From the NCBI GenBank assembly GCA_021464245.1, contig JADCRB010000068.1:2972797-3036796 (forward strand): 64,000 nt of DNA, in the 5' to 3' direction. The notes below the pieces were generated by a model that saw only the letters and a list, made by a program, of their open reading frames with translations, had not been told where the DNA came from and made no database searches. Below, one piece after another: positions 1-10,819 of this stretch. Position 1 is the first letter of the stretch. The number at the start of each line of letters is the position of its first letter. Source of the stretch: Carallia brachiata (Eukaryota > Streptophyta > Magnoliopsida > Malpighiales > Rhizophoraceae). The position numbers were made by a program, and so were the translations under genes.

Positions 1-157
1 TCGGAAATTGCTAACCAAAAGAAAAAAAACTCGGAAATCTTTTGTTTTTGTATTTTTTGTTAGACGTTTATTTTTGGACAGAAAAACCCTCCTGCTTTTC
101 GTAAACTTTTAGTCAGCCTTCTTCGAATTTCGGAAAAACTATCCTCTACTGTGCATC

Positions 158-2113
158 ATGAAGCCTTTTTTGGTGCCACCAAATTCACAACTAGCGCAAC
201 AATGGCGTCGTGGTCATGGCAATTTCCTGAATTTGTCAAGGGCTCTATTCTTTTCCACCGACACCGTGGCCCTCGCCGCCACCGCCGCCGCCTCCTCCTC
301 CTCCTCTTCCCCTTCCTCTTCATCGTCCTCTCCGCCACCAATCGATTCTTTGCGATCTCGGATATTGAGGACCGGAGATCCGAGCTCCTCAGTTGTTTCA
401 GTTCTCGAGGAATGGCTCGATCAGGGAAACCGCATTAACCAATCAAAACTCCAACTCATTATCAAGCTGCTCCGCAAGTACCGCCGTTATGGCCACGCTC
501 TTCAGGTCCCTTCCTCTCAGTCACTCTTATTATTTTTATATTTCAGTTTTAAATTTTGTTGCTTGATGTGGTTCAGTGCATTTGTGTAAATTTTAAGGCA
601 TACCCAGAATTCATTTTGTTCTGTATATTTTCTGGGCTATAGTAATCTAGTAAGGATCGACTAGTAAACTAGTGGCTCCAAGATAGATTTGTGGATATTA
701 ATTTGTTCTTTTGGATGTAAAAATGAAAACTTGGATTCATAGTGAACATTTACCTATATCATTTTCCATATTTCCTTACAATTAAATTGTACGAATCTTT
801 TGCTATCCTTTTATATGAAGCTGTGAATGAATGGAAAGTGGGCTTTTTTTTTTTTTGTTGGTTAGCTATCGCACTGGATGATTGATCGAAAGGGTTATAA
901 CCCATCAACGGGAGACTTTGCAGTTCAGCTTGATTTGATCTTCAGAATTCATGGCATAGAACAGGCAGAGAAGTATTACAATAGCATCCCGGAAAGTTTT
1001 AGAACCTTACAGATTTATGGTGCTCTATTACATAGCTATGCTGGTCGCAGAGGTCTTGAAAAGGCAGAGGCCACCATGCAAAAGATAAGGGATTTGGGGT
1101 TTCTTAAGGGTCCAGTGGCCTACAATATAATGCTAAAACTATACTCCCAGATGAGAAATTATGAGGAACTAAGTGGTTTGGTCCAAGAAATGGAAGAAAA
1201 GTGCATTAGTTGGGACACAATTACGTATAACAACCGATTGCATGCACATGCAGCTAGTTCCAACGTTGAGGAAATGGAGAAACTCCTTGTGAAGATTGAA
1301 GCAGATCCTTCCTTCTTCATGGACTGGCATGCTTATGCTGCTGTGGCACGTTGTTACTTGAAAGGTGGCCTGATTGAGAAAGCAGAGTCAATGTTGAAGA
1401 AATCAGAGCAATTAATGGGAGGTAAGTCAGGTAAACCTGAAAAAATTGGTTGCGAGCATCTCCTTATTTTATATGCTGCTGTTGGGAAAAAAGATGAAGT
1501 GTATCGTATATGGAATTTGTATAAAAGCTTAGGGAGGTTCTTCAACTCGAGCTATTTGAGTATGATCAGTGCATTGGTCAAATTGGATGACCTAGATGGC
1601 GCTGAGAGAATATATGGGGAGTGGGAATTGGGGAGGTCATCGTTTGACATCCGGATACCAAATCTGATAATTAATGCTTATTCCAAAAAAGTTCTGTTGT
1701 CAAAGGCTGAGGAATATCTAAACAAGATTATAGAGAATGGAATGGAGCCTCATGCACCTACCTGGGTCTGTTTGGCAACCGGATATTACCTAGATGATCA
1801 GATGGAGAAGGCAGTGCAAGCAATGAAAAAGGCAATTTTCTGTAGTAAGAAACCGCGGTGGATCCATGTAAACACCCTTGCTGCATGTCTGGAATATTTA
1901 AGAAGGAAGGGAGATGTGGAAGTTGCAGAACAACTCTTGAAAACAGTAATGGAGCAACACGCTTTTTCACCCAGAATCCGCAATAAATTAACGGGTTCTA
2001 GTAGTAAGGGTGACCCAAGCACTGGAGCAGTTAATCAGAAAGGAGCTGATAATCACTCTCTTGATGAAGAAGCACCTCCTGAATTGGAGTTCAAAGACCA
2101 AAGCAGCACCTGA
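158..2113 (+). CDS. P-class pentatricopeptide repeat protein, probably mitochondrial (PPR copy 1)
   Basis: Two exons, 158-505 and 866-2113, give 531 aa. The donor is CAG|GT at 505/506. The acceptor TTAG ends at 865, and the join is in phase 0 (HALQ followed by LSHWMID). The N-terminus is basic and Ser/Ala-rich with an RALFFSTDT stretch, as in mitochondrial presequences, followed by a low-complexity Ser tract. From about residue 166 to 490 there are roughly nine tandem units near 35 aa with the PPR helix-turn-helix pattern (YNIMLKLYSQM, AYAAVARCYLKGG, SYLSMISALVKLDDLDGAER). No E or DYW tail is seen, so this is P-class: an RNA-binding factor for organellar transcript processing or translation. 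The RNA target is unknown. The closest family I recall is Arabidopsis At2g20710. It is the first of three tandem paralogues. A GTG-rich upstream reading frame is not used, since ATG 158 aligns with the other copies. Confidence 0.92.
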
Positions 2114-3372
2114 ATCCTGAATGTCCAAACTGGGTAATTTGTTCTTTCGTACTTGCACTTTTGCAAAGGACCATAATTGAACAACCTTTTACCATCTAGT
2201 TGACATTCGTCTACCTGTCTAACTAAAGGTTTATAAAACTGTTAGGTATAGCCTAAACAACTTCTAAGTTTATAACTTGGGATGAGATCTGGAATTTCAG
2301 ACTTCACTGATAATTAAATCACTTCTTCATTCTGACTAGACTCAGAGTCATGCTAACCTCGGACCCTCTCCGTCCTCAGATCTTCGCCACTTCCCTTCCT
2401 TTATCAAACAAGATTATTTTAGTATGCTACTGTGGATGAATGACATTATTTGCCATCTTCTTTTCTTCTCTATGCATGAAAGTGCTGACATATGTGATCA
2501 AAGCTCTCATTTAATAGTTGGTGGAACGTTGAATTCAGGCACTACGCATGTTCCATATAGTCGGATCCCCCGTCATTTTCTATCATGGACGGTCCCATAG
2601 GATGTTAATTTAATTTGAAGCTTTCACATTTGGCATTGTTCTCCTATGATTTCAGTTATATACCAATGAGATTGATTGATACTTATTATTAAGTCATTTA
2701 CAACCAATCTTTTTTTTTTTTTCTTTTTTTTGCTTAAAGGCTCTAAAATTTAACATTTTTGGGGGGCAGTAGTTCAAAAGTTTATGAGATTCAAAAGTTC
2801 AAATCATTTAGATAATGATAGACACGGATTTTTTTTTTTTTGTTGAGCTAGATTGATAAAGATTCAAGAAGTTCAAGAGTTGAAACACTTATTCCCCCAT
2901 TGTCTTGGGGAAAAAAAAAAAAAAACAAGAAACTCTCGCGTATCTCTAGTAAATTATTTGCAAAGATGTACAAACATACATTCCCATAAAAATTAATGTT
3001 CGGTTACAGTAATTATTTTATTATACCAAAAATGAAAATATTAAACTTAACAATAAAAGCCGTTGGAGAAATATTCCAATCCTTTTTTTTCCCAATTATT
3101 TTTTTTTCTTTTTCACCCTTTTAAATTCGATTCTGTTCTCTAACTAAAGCTTCAAGATTACCAAACTAACCCCTAAAATTGCGATGCGAAAGGCTTATTT
3201 TGTTTTGTTTTATTTTATTTTATTTTATTTTATTTGAAGAATGCGATGCAAGAAGTCGAAAAACATTTTTTTTATTAAAAAGAATTGAAAAGAAAAGAAA
3301 ATTAAAACCCTTTTGCTGTTCCTAAACCCCTAGCCAAGCAGTTCAAAATTTCCTCTGTGGGGTGTGCGAGTC
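2114..3372. other. Spacer between PPR copies 1 and 2
   Basis: No ORF of interest. It holds the 3' end of copy 1 and the promoter of copy 2. Poly-T/poly-A tracts are frequent, and an ATTTT-type microsatellite lies at about 3196-3234. The block at 3060-3175 (a GTTGGAGAAATATTCC-like start and an AACTAAAGCTTCAAGATTAC-like end) resembles the spacer upstream of copy 3 at 6480-6590. The duplications therefore carried promoter sequence along. Confidence 0.6.
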
Positions 3373-5650
3373 ATGAAGCCATTTCTGGTTCCACTAAATT
3401 CGCAGCTAACGCAACAATGGCGTGGTCAAAATCATGCCATTTTCAGGAATTTATTGAGGGCTCTATTCTTTTCCACAGACACCGTGACCTCCGGAGCTAA
3501 AGTCGCCGCCGCGGTAGCCGTCGCCGCCTCCTCCTCCTCCTCTTCCCCTTCCTCTTCTTCTGTTTCCTCTCCGCCACCGACTGACTCTCTTCGCTTTCGG
3601 ATATTGAGGGCTGGAGATCCGAGTTCCTCAGTTGTTTCGGTTCTCGAGGAATGGCTCGATCAAGGCAACCCCGTTGCCCAATCTGACCTCCAACTCATCA
3701 TCAAGCTGCTCCGCAAGTACCGCCGTTATACCCACGCTCTTCATGTCTCTCTCTCTCTCTCTCTCTCCTTATTTTTCAATTTCAATTTGAAAGTTTGTTG
3801 CTTTGGGTGGTTCAGTTCATTTGTGTAACATTTTGTAGGCATATCCAAAATTTAATTTGTGTTCCATTTGAAGTTCTGTATATCTTATGGGTTATTATGA
3901 TGAGTACTGATATATAACATGATAGCGTTTTTTCTCGATTCTTCACGAATTGATTTTTTGGGCAACTAGATAGGAAGTTTTTGGTAATTTTTCTTTTATT
4001 TTTTAAAGCTAAATCTATGTAAGTTTAGTGTTACACTAAAATTCAGGAACTTAACCGGTATTCGTGGAGTTTCGTGAAAAAACTTTCATGATATTTATTC
4101 TTTATTCTATTATGATATCCAAGGCCATGCTCGCATCAGTAATCTAGTAAAGATTAGCTACTAAATTTGTGGTTCCTAGATAGATTTATGGATATTAATT
4201 TGTTCAGTTGGAATTAAAAAACTAATCGGATTTATAGTGAATATGATGTCAAATTGAGTGTGGTTATGATGCAGTTAGTTTGAATTGCTTATACCATTTT
4301 TTATTTTTTTGTGCAATTTAGTTATTTGGAAACATTTGTTACTCTTGGATATAATGCTATGAATGAATGAATGAATAAGAAGTGGTCTCCATTTTTGGCT
4401 AGCTATCGAATTGGATGATTGATCACAAGGGTTATAATGCATCAACGGGCGACATTGCAGTTCAGCTGGATTTGATCTCAAAGATTCATGGCATAGAACG
4501 GGCAGAGAAGCATTTTAATAGCATCCCAGAGAGTCTCAGAACATTCCAGATTTATGGTGCACTATTGAACTGCTATGCACGTAACAAAAGTCTGGAAAAA
4601 GCAGAGGCCGTCATGGAAAAGATAAGGGAGTTGGGGTTTCTTAAAGGTCCATTGGTCTACAACATAATGCTCAAGCTATATTCCCAGATGCGAAAATATA
4701 AGAAACTAGATAGTTTAGTCCAAGAAATGGAAGAAAAGTGCATTAATTGGGATATAGTCACATACACCACCCGCTTGCATGCATATGAAGTCACTTCCAA
4801 TGTTGAGGAAATGGAAAAACTCCTTCTGAAGATGGAAGCAGATCCTTTGGTCATCATGGACTGGAGTGCCTATGCTGTTGCTGCACATTGTTACTTGAGA
4901 GGCGGCCAGATTGAGAAAGCCCAGTCAATGTTGAAGAGAGCAGAGGAATTAATGAGAGCTAGGCCATATAAACCTGGAAAAACCTTTTATGAGCATCTCC
5001 TTACTTTATATGCTGCTGTTGGGAAGAAAGATGAAGTGTATCGAATATGGAGTTTGTATAAAAGCTTGGGGAAGTTCTTCAACTCAAGCTATTTATGTAT
5101 GATAAGTGCATTGGTCAAATTGGACGATCTTGCTGGCGCTGAGAGGATCTGGGAGGAGTGGGAATCTGGGAGGTCATCCTTTGACATCCGGATACCAAAT
5201 GTGATGATTGCTGCTTATTCCAAAAAGGGTCTTTGGCCAAAGGCTGAGGCACATCTAAACAAGATTATAGAGAGTGGAATGGAGCCACAAGCAACTACCT
5301 GGGATCGTTTGGCAACCGGATATTATCAAGGTGATCAGATGGAAAAGGCAGTAGAAGCAATAAAAAAGGCAGTCTTTTCGAAGAAGAAACCACAATGGAC
5401 CAATGTAAATACCTTGGCTGCATGTCTCGAATATTTAAGAAGTAAGGGAGACGTGGAAGTTGCAGAGGAACTGTCCAAAGTAGTAATGGAACATTTCTCT
5501 TTTTCACGCAGCATCTGCAATAAATTAATGGGTTGTTCGAGTAATGGAGACCCAAAGATTGGAGCGGTTGATGAGAAAGGAGCTGATGATCAGTCTCTTG
5601 ATGGAGAAGCACCTCCTGGATTGGAGTTCAAAGATCAAATCAGCAATTGA
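3373..5650 (+). CDS. P-class pentatricopeptide repeat protein, probably mitochondrial (PPR copy 2)
   Basis: Exons 3373-3744 and 4403-5650 give 539 aa. The donor is CAT|GT, followed at once by a (CT)n tract. The acceptor CTAG ends at 4402, and the join is in phase 0 (HALH then LSNWMID). ATG 3373 is chosen because it aligns with MKPFLVP of the neighbours; the in-frame GTG at 3364 is not needed. The domain plan matches copy 1: a presequence with RALFFSTDTV, a Ser-rich linker, then about nine PPR units from residue 170 onward. Both copies end in an acidic tail with LEFKDQ. The reading frame is fully intact and most residues match copy 1, so it is likely functional. Its role is inferred as organellar RNA binding. 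Confidence 0.92.
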
Positions 5651-6891
5651 ATGTGCCAAGGTAGGCAGTTCGTTCTCTTGTGCTTGCACCTTTTGCGGAT
5701 GACCGTGCATCATTGAACAGCGTTTGCCATCTCGTTGACATTCGTCTGGCTAACTAATAGTTCTATGTTGACTTTGAGCCTGTCTGTTTTCGGTTCTCCA
5801 CATCTCCCTCCTTTTATCTAACAAGGCTGTATTAGTATGCTACTATGAGTGAATGGCATTATTTAAAACAAATATTTTCTTTCCTTGCATAAAGCCTTTT
5901 TTTTTTGGTTTGGTTTAAACGGTATAACTTTTTTTTTTTTTCAGTCTTGGAAGGATGGTTTAGAGTCTGTAGGGGAGGGGAACAAATAAGTAAGGAAAGG
6001 TGGAGTTTGAACTCTCATTACTGCAAAGGATAGTACGCTTTTTTGTCATTCGAGTGATACTTAGTTCTATGAAGAGTAGTAACTTTTAGCTTTTTTGCCT
6101 TGGGCAGTAGTTTGTAAATGACTAGAGTAAATTGACCAAAAAGAAAAAAACTACTCTCTTTTTGGTAGTGAAAAACTACTCTCTCTGTCCAGACTTGCAA
6201 CATGTGCTAAATTGCAGCAAAATCACCAACACAGAAGAATGATTTTTCATATGAAAACTCAAGCTCGATATGAAACTCTTTCCTCCCACTTTCTTGGAAA
6301 AAAAATGGAACACAGAGAGGAAAGTCTAGCAAATCTCTGACTCTCTGTTGAATTCTTACCAAAAAAAAAAAAAAGAGGTTCAGGCAAGCAATGCCGTAAA
6401 CCATGGATATTGATAATTAATTATGGTAATTATTTATTTATAACAAAAAATTGAAGAAATAATAATCTTACAATGAAAGCCATTGGAGGGACATGCGAAT
6501 TTATTTTTTTTATCTCTCTGTTTTTTTTTTTTTCGGTCCCTTGAATTGTGGTCTGTCGTTTAACTGATGCTGCAAGATTACAAAACTAAGCCCAATTAAT
6601 TGCAAGTTGCAACACGAGAAGTTGAAAAAAAGAAAGTTTTAGTTTTTTTTAGTGTTTTTTTCAACAAAAATAAAGTGCATTATAATCGCAATCCTATCTA
6701 ATCAATGTTTATAACAAAAAAGTTACTAGTTAAATATTGACGATACTGAATTTAAAAGAAGTGAAACTTAAATCCATTTTAGTGTGTTTGGAACTTAGCT
6801 GATGGTAGAAAGTATAGTAAATCCATTTTTATTGAAAAGAATTGAAAAGAAAAGAAAATTCTTAAATTCCCATTTTCCTCTGTAGTGAATC
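5651..6891. other. Spacer between PPR copies 2 and 3
   Basis: No coding signal. Long poly-A/poly-T tracts occur at 5929-5940, 6360-6374 and 6520-6532. The right part is related to the spacer upstream of copy 2 and would be the promoter of copy 3. Confidence 0.55.
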
Positions 6892-8937
6892 ATGAAGCCA
6901 TTTCTGGTGCCACCAAGTTCACAACTAGTGCAACAATGGCGTTGTAATCGTAATATTTTCACGAATTTATTGAAAGCTCTGTTTTTTTCCACAGACACCG
7001 TGACCTCCGCCGCCCTTTCCTCCCGTTCCTCCTCTTCTTCTTCTTCCTCTCCGCCACAACCGATAGACTTTCTTCGGTCTCGGATATTGGGGGCCGCAAA
7101 TTCGACCTCCTCTGTGGTTTCAATTCTAGAGGACTGGCTCGACCAGGGCAACCGCGCTAACCATTCCCAACTCCAACTCATCGTCAAGCTGCTCCGCAAC
7201 AACCGCCGTTATACCCACGCTCTTCAGGTCTTTCTCTCTCTCAGTCACTCTTATCATTTTTCTTTTTCTCTCTGAAATTTCGTTAGTTGGAGTGATTTTT
7301 GTAACATCTTTTAGCATACCCACAACTCATTTTGGCTTCCATTTGAGATTCTATATATATATATATATATATATAGGTCAGGTTCACTATTTGCTTTGGT
7401 AATCTGGTAAAGATTGGCCAGTAAATCAGTTGTTCCTGGGTAGACTTGTGGTTTTCATTTCGTCCAGTTGGAAGGCAAAAAAAAAATAATTGAATTCATA
7501 GAGAATATTTTGCTTCCTTCTGCATGCTGTCGTCAAATTGAGTGTGGTTGAAATGCACTTAGTTGGAATTACTTATATATCATTTTCCATTTATTCTTTA
7601 CAATTAAATGATATGGATCGTTTGTTATACGTCGACATAAGGCTATGAATGAATGGAAAGAGGCCTTTTTTTCGTTGGTTAGTTGTCAAATTGGATGATA
7701 GATCAAAAGGGTTATGAGCCATCAACGGGAGACTTCGCAGTTCAGCTTCAATTGATCTCGAGAATTCATGGCATAGAAGAGGCAGAGAAGTGTTTTAATA
7801 GGATCCCCGAGAGTTTGAGGACCTCCCAGCTTTATGGGGCTCTATTGCATAGCTATGCATATTACAAAAATCTGTAAAAAACAGAGGCCGTCATGCAAAA
7901 GAAGGGGGAGTTGGGGTTTCCTGGAGGTCCGTTGGCCTACAAGATAATGCTACAACTATATTCCCAGAAGCAAAAATATAAGAAACTAGATAGTTTAGTC
8001 CAAGAAAGGGAAGAAAAGCACTTTAGTTGGGATACATTCACATACACCACCCGGTTGCAAGCATATGCAGCCACTTCCAATGTCGAGAAAATGGAAAATA
8101 TCCTTGTGAATATGGAAGCCGATCATTCCATCATCATGGACTGGAATGCTTATGCTGTTGTGGCACATTGTTACTTGAAAGATGGCCAGATTGAGAAAAA
8201 CCTGTCAATGTTGAAGAAATCAGAGCAATTAATGCAAGCTAAGTCACGTAAACCGCAGAAAACCTTTTACGAATATCTCCTTACTTTATATATATGCTGC
8301 TGCTGGGAAACTAGATGAAGTTTACTGAATATGGAATTTGTACAAAAGCTTAGGGATCAGGTTCTTCAACTCAAGCTATTTAAGTATGATAAGTGCATTG
8401 GTCAAATTGGATGACCTTGTTGGCGCTGAGAGGATCTGGGAGGAGTGGGAATCCGGGAAGTCTTCTTTTGACTTCCGGATACCAAATTTGATGATTAGTG
8501 CTTATTCCAGAAAGGGTCTTTGGCCAAAGGCTGAGGCATGTCTCAACAAGATTATAGAGAGTGGACCGGAGCCTCATGCTACTAGCTGGGATCGTCTGGC
8601 AACTTGATATTATCTGAATGATCAGATGGAAAAGGCAGTGCAAACAATAAAAAAGGAAATTTTTTCTAGGAAGAAGCCACCATGGATAAATGTAAATACC
8701 CTGGCTACGTGTCTGGAATATTTGAGAGGGAAGGGAGATGCAGAAGTTGCAGAAGAACTTTTCAAAATAGTTACGGAACATTTCTCTTTTTCACCCAGCA
8801 TCTGCAATAAATTGATGGTATCTAGTAGTAAGGGAGACCCAGGTGCTGGAGCTGTTGATCAGAAACAAGCTGATGATCAGTCTCTTGATGGAGATGCACC
8901 TTCTGAATTGGAGTTTAAAGACCAAAGCAGCACCTGA
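6892..8937 (+). pseudogene. PPR copy 3, disabled by stops and a frameshift
   Basis: Exon 1 (6892-7227, ends HALQ) and the exon 2 start at 7683 keep the same splice sites and phase as the two intact copies. The intron contains a (TA)n run at about 7352-7375. Exon 2 is broken. A GAA to TAA change gives a stop at 7875-7877. A 4-nt TATA expansion at about 8288-8297 shifts the frame, reaching a TAG at 8316-8318. In the original frame there are further stops at 8326-8328 (CGA to TGA) and 8605-8607. Past each break the sequence still aligns with copies 1 and 2 up to LEFKDQSST and the stop at 8937. Loss therefore followed a full-length duplication. A protein of 175 aa (exon 1 plus the start of exon 2) is all that could be made. 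Confidence 0.9.
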
Positions 8938-9297
8938 ATGCCCCAAAGCTTGCAATTTGTTCTACCGTACTTAGACTTTGCGGAAGGACCGTGCATCGTT
9001 GAACAGCCGTTTACCATCTAGTTGACATTCATTGCCAATTCAATTCAGCACCGAGTTTGTTCCATATAGCTGGATCCCAGTTTTCTTGTTTTTTTTTTCC
9101 TGTCATGGATGGTCTCATATGATAGTAACTGAACTCAACTCTCTCACATTTGGCATTTCTCGTTCATGATTTTAGTTAGAAGAGCTTTTTATGCAGTTCG
9201 GACTTTGTGTGCTGCCAGCTGATTTTGCACAATTTTGTCCTTAATGCTGTTTTGAAAGCAGCAACGCCTAGTTAAACAGCTGCGGCTCCTTTTTTTT

Positions 9298-9350
9298 GGG
9301 GGGGGGCCGGGGGGGGGGGTGGCGGGGAGGGGGGAGGTGGGGGTTGCGGG
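9298..9350 (+). repeat. Poly-G tract with G-quadruplex potential
   Basis: Within 53 bases nearly every base is G, with single C, T or A interruptions, giving many runs of four or more G. It stands out in an AT-rich region. It fits the G-quadruplex pattern many times over, but it may also be a place where assembly length is unreliable. Confidence 0.75.
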
Positions 9351-9364
9351 AGAGTTAAAGCTCG

Positions 9365-9465
9365 TATTACAACTACAAGAGAAGAGATTTAGAAAAAATG
9401 GGGATCGAACTCCCAATCTCTTTCCAACTAGGGAGGGGACTGTAATCACCCTACCGTGCTCTTTG
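9365..9465 (-). mobile_element. tRNA-derived SINE-like fragment
   Basis: Read on the minus strand, GCACGGTAGGGTGATTACAG resembles a pol III A box and GAGTTCGATCCCC resembles a B box, about 30 nt apart. This is the layout of a plant SINE head. No clear A-tail or target duplication was found. Confidence 0.35.
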
Positions 9466-10005
9466 TTGCTTTGTTAGGTATAAGTTGGTTAAATTAGGGA
9501 GCACAAGCATAGATGTTCAAGGAGAACCAAATTACTCCTTTTTGTATCAGACTTTAAGAAGTGATTCTGGAAAGTACTTAAATGGGAGAAAATAAAGAAA
9601 ATAAAATTTATTTTGAAGGTAGTTTCTCTAATTTGTAACTGGTGAGATGGACAAAATGCTTCTGCACTAACATGGACCATTACAGCTTAAAAGAGATCTA
9701 ATTGATACCTCGTCTTTCTCACCTCCAACTTATAAACCATCTCTCCCTTCTCTCTCTTTTGGGTATCACAAATTCGAGCATTTTAGATTGTGAAGAAAAA
9801 AAAAATTTAGATTTTTGAAGAAAGTGGGCAACTTTTCATTAAGCTACTTCATAGTGCATGGACTGGGACTAGGCACAAAGACGCATAGTTAATATATTCC
9901 GGCAGACCTTATCTATCTACATCCGGCTGATTTCTCCTATATAATCTTGGTATTCAATTATTTTTACAGGTGTAGAACATCCTCCAACAGGATATTATGT
10001 TTCAG

Positions 10006-10783
10006 TCAAAACAGCAGCAGACACAAGAATGCACAACAGAAGAGGAAAAAGGTTATTCTGCTTAGTGACTTATCCGCCATCCTCACTTGCCTTCTCAACC
10101 TCGGGCTAGCAGTTCCAGCAAGGTGATAGGAATTTGAGTAAGCATACGCATTGGTTATGGAATTACCAAAGACCCTTGCATAAATCATCTCCCCGAGCAT
10201 TCCAATCACCGGGCTGTTGATACCGGTCCTGGTACCATCAGGCCTGAGCACAACTGATGCTGGGTAATTTTCCAGTTGAGGATGGTATAGGTGTGATTGA
10301 AATGCATGGTTACGATGATGAAATTGATGGGTTGCTTGAGAACTACTGGTGGCAACAGGCGAACTTGCTGAGTCGACTCCACAGTTGAGAGGTCTTCGTG
10401 GAATGACTATACCCTGCATAGCGGCCTTGCTTTTGGAGGGTTTTGTGGTTTGGTCCCGGCCGAACAGGGGAATCAAGGTGGATTCAGAAACCTCTGCTTT
10501 GCACACAGGACATTGCTGCTGTGGCCTCTCGCTTTGGTCTTCGGTAGAGATGCGCTGGAAGTGGAGCCATTTGTATATGCACGGCCAGCAGTAGATGGCC
10601 ACAAAATGTGACCACTGGATCCTGCACATAATCCAGGCAAATGTTGCAGTCGAAACCATCGGAGGCCCTCTTATCTGAATGTTCTGCTGTTTCGGAGATG
10701 GTTTTCCACTTTCCTAGTGAATATTTATCCTCCCCATCAAGGTCGTTTTGAGACACAGCTTCTGGATACTGCTCTATGGCCAT
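10006..10783 (-). pseudogene. RMA-type membrane-anchored RING E3 ubiquitin ligase, frameshifted in the RING
   Basis: ATG at 10783 opens a frame with FDCNICLDYVQDPVV and Cys46, Cys49, Cys61 and His63, the first half of a C3HC4 RING. At 10592-10596 the sequence CATCTACTG replaces the expected CATCTCTACTG, a 2-nt loss. The second half (YCWPCIYKWLH, then QQQCPVCKAEV) continues in another frame to the stop at 10006. The C-terminus has a hydrophobic anchor (ITFFLFCCAFLCLLLF), as in RMA proteins that sit in the ER membrane. With the frame kept the protein would be 259 aa, normal for the family; as written, the first frame ends at 10484 without a complete RING. It is either a young pseudogene or a base-calling error in otherwise well-preserved sequence. 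RMA ligases act in ER quality control and aquaporin turnover; Arabidopsis RMA2 neighbours LLG3, as here. Confidence 0.8.
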
Positions 10784-10819
10784 TGTTCTTTTGGGGCTTT
10801 CCTTTCTTTCTGTCTGAAC

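Larger units (their letters stand above)
8938..10005. other. Spacer between PPR copy 3 and the RMA-like gene
   Basis: It contains the 3' flank of PPR copy 3 (related to the flank of copy 1 around 2160-2640), the G-rich tract and a SINE-like piece listed separately. The 3' end of the minus-strand RMA gene lies at its right side. No gene seen. Confidence 0.5.

Noticed and set aside
7352..7375. TA-rich run in the third PPR intron as a transposon footprint
   Set aside because: A simple (TA)n microsatellite explains it.
9189..9449. Minus-strand ORF of 86 aa with a Pro-rich segment
   Set aside because: The Pro run is only the complement of the poly-G tract and the rest overlaps a SINE-like piece; no homology or splice support.
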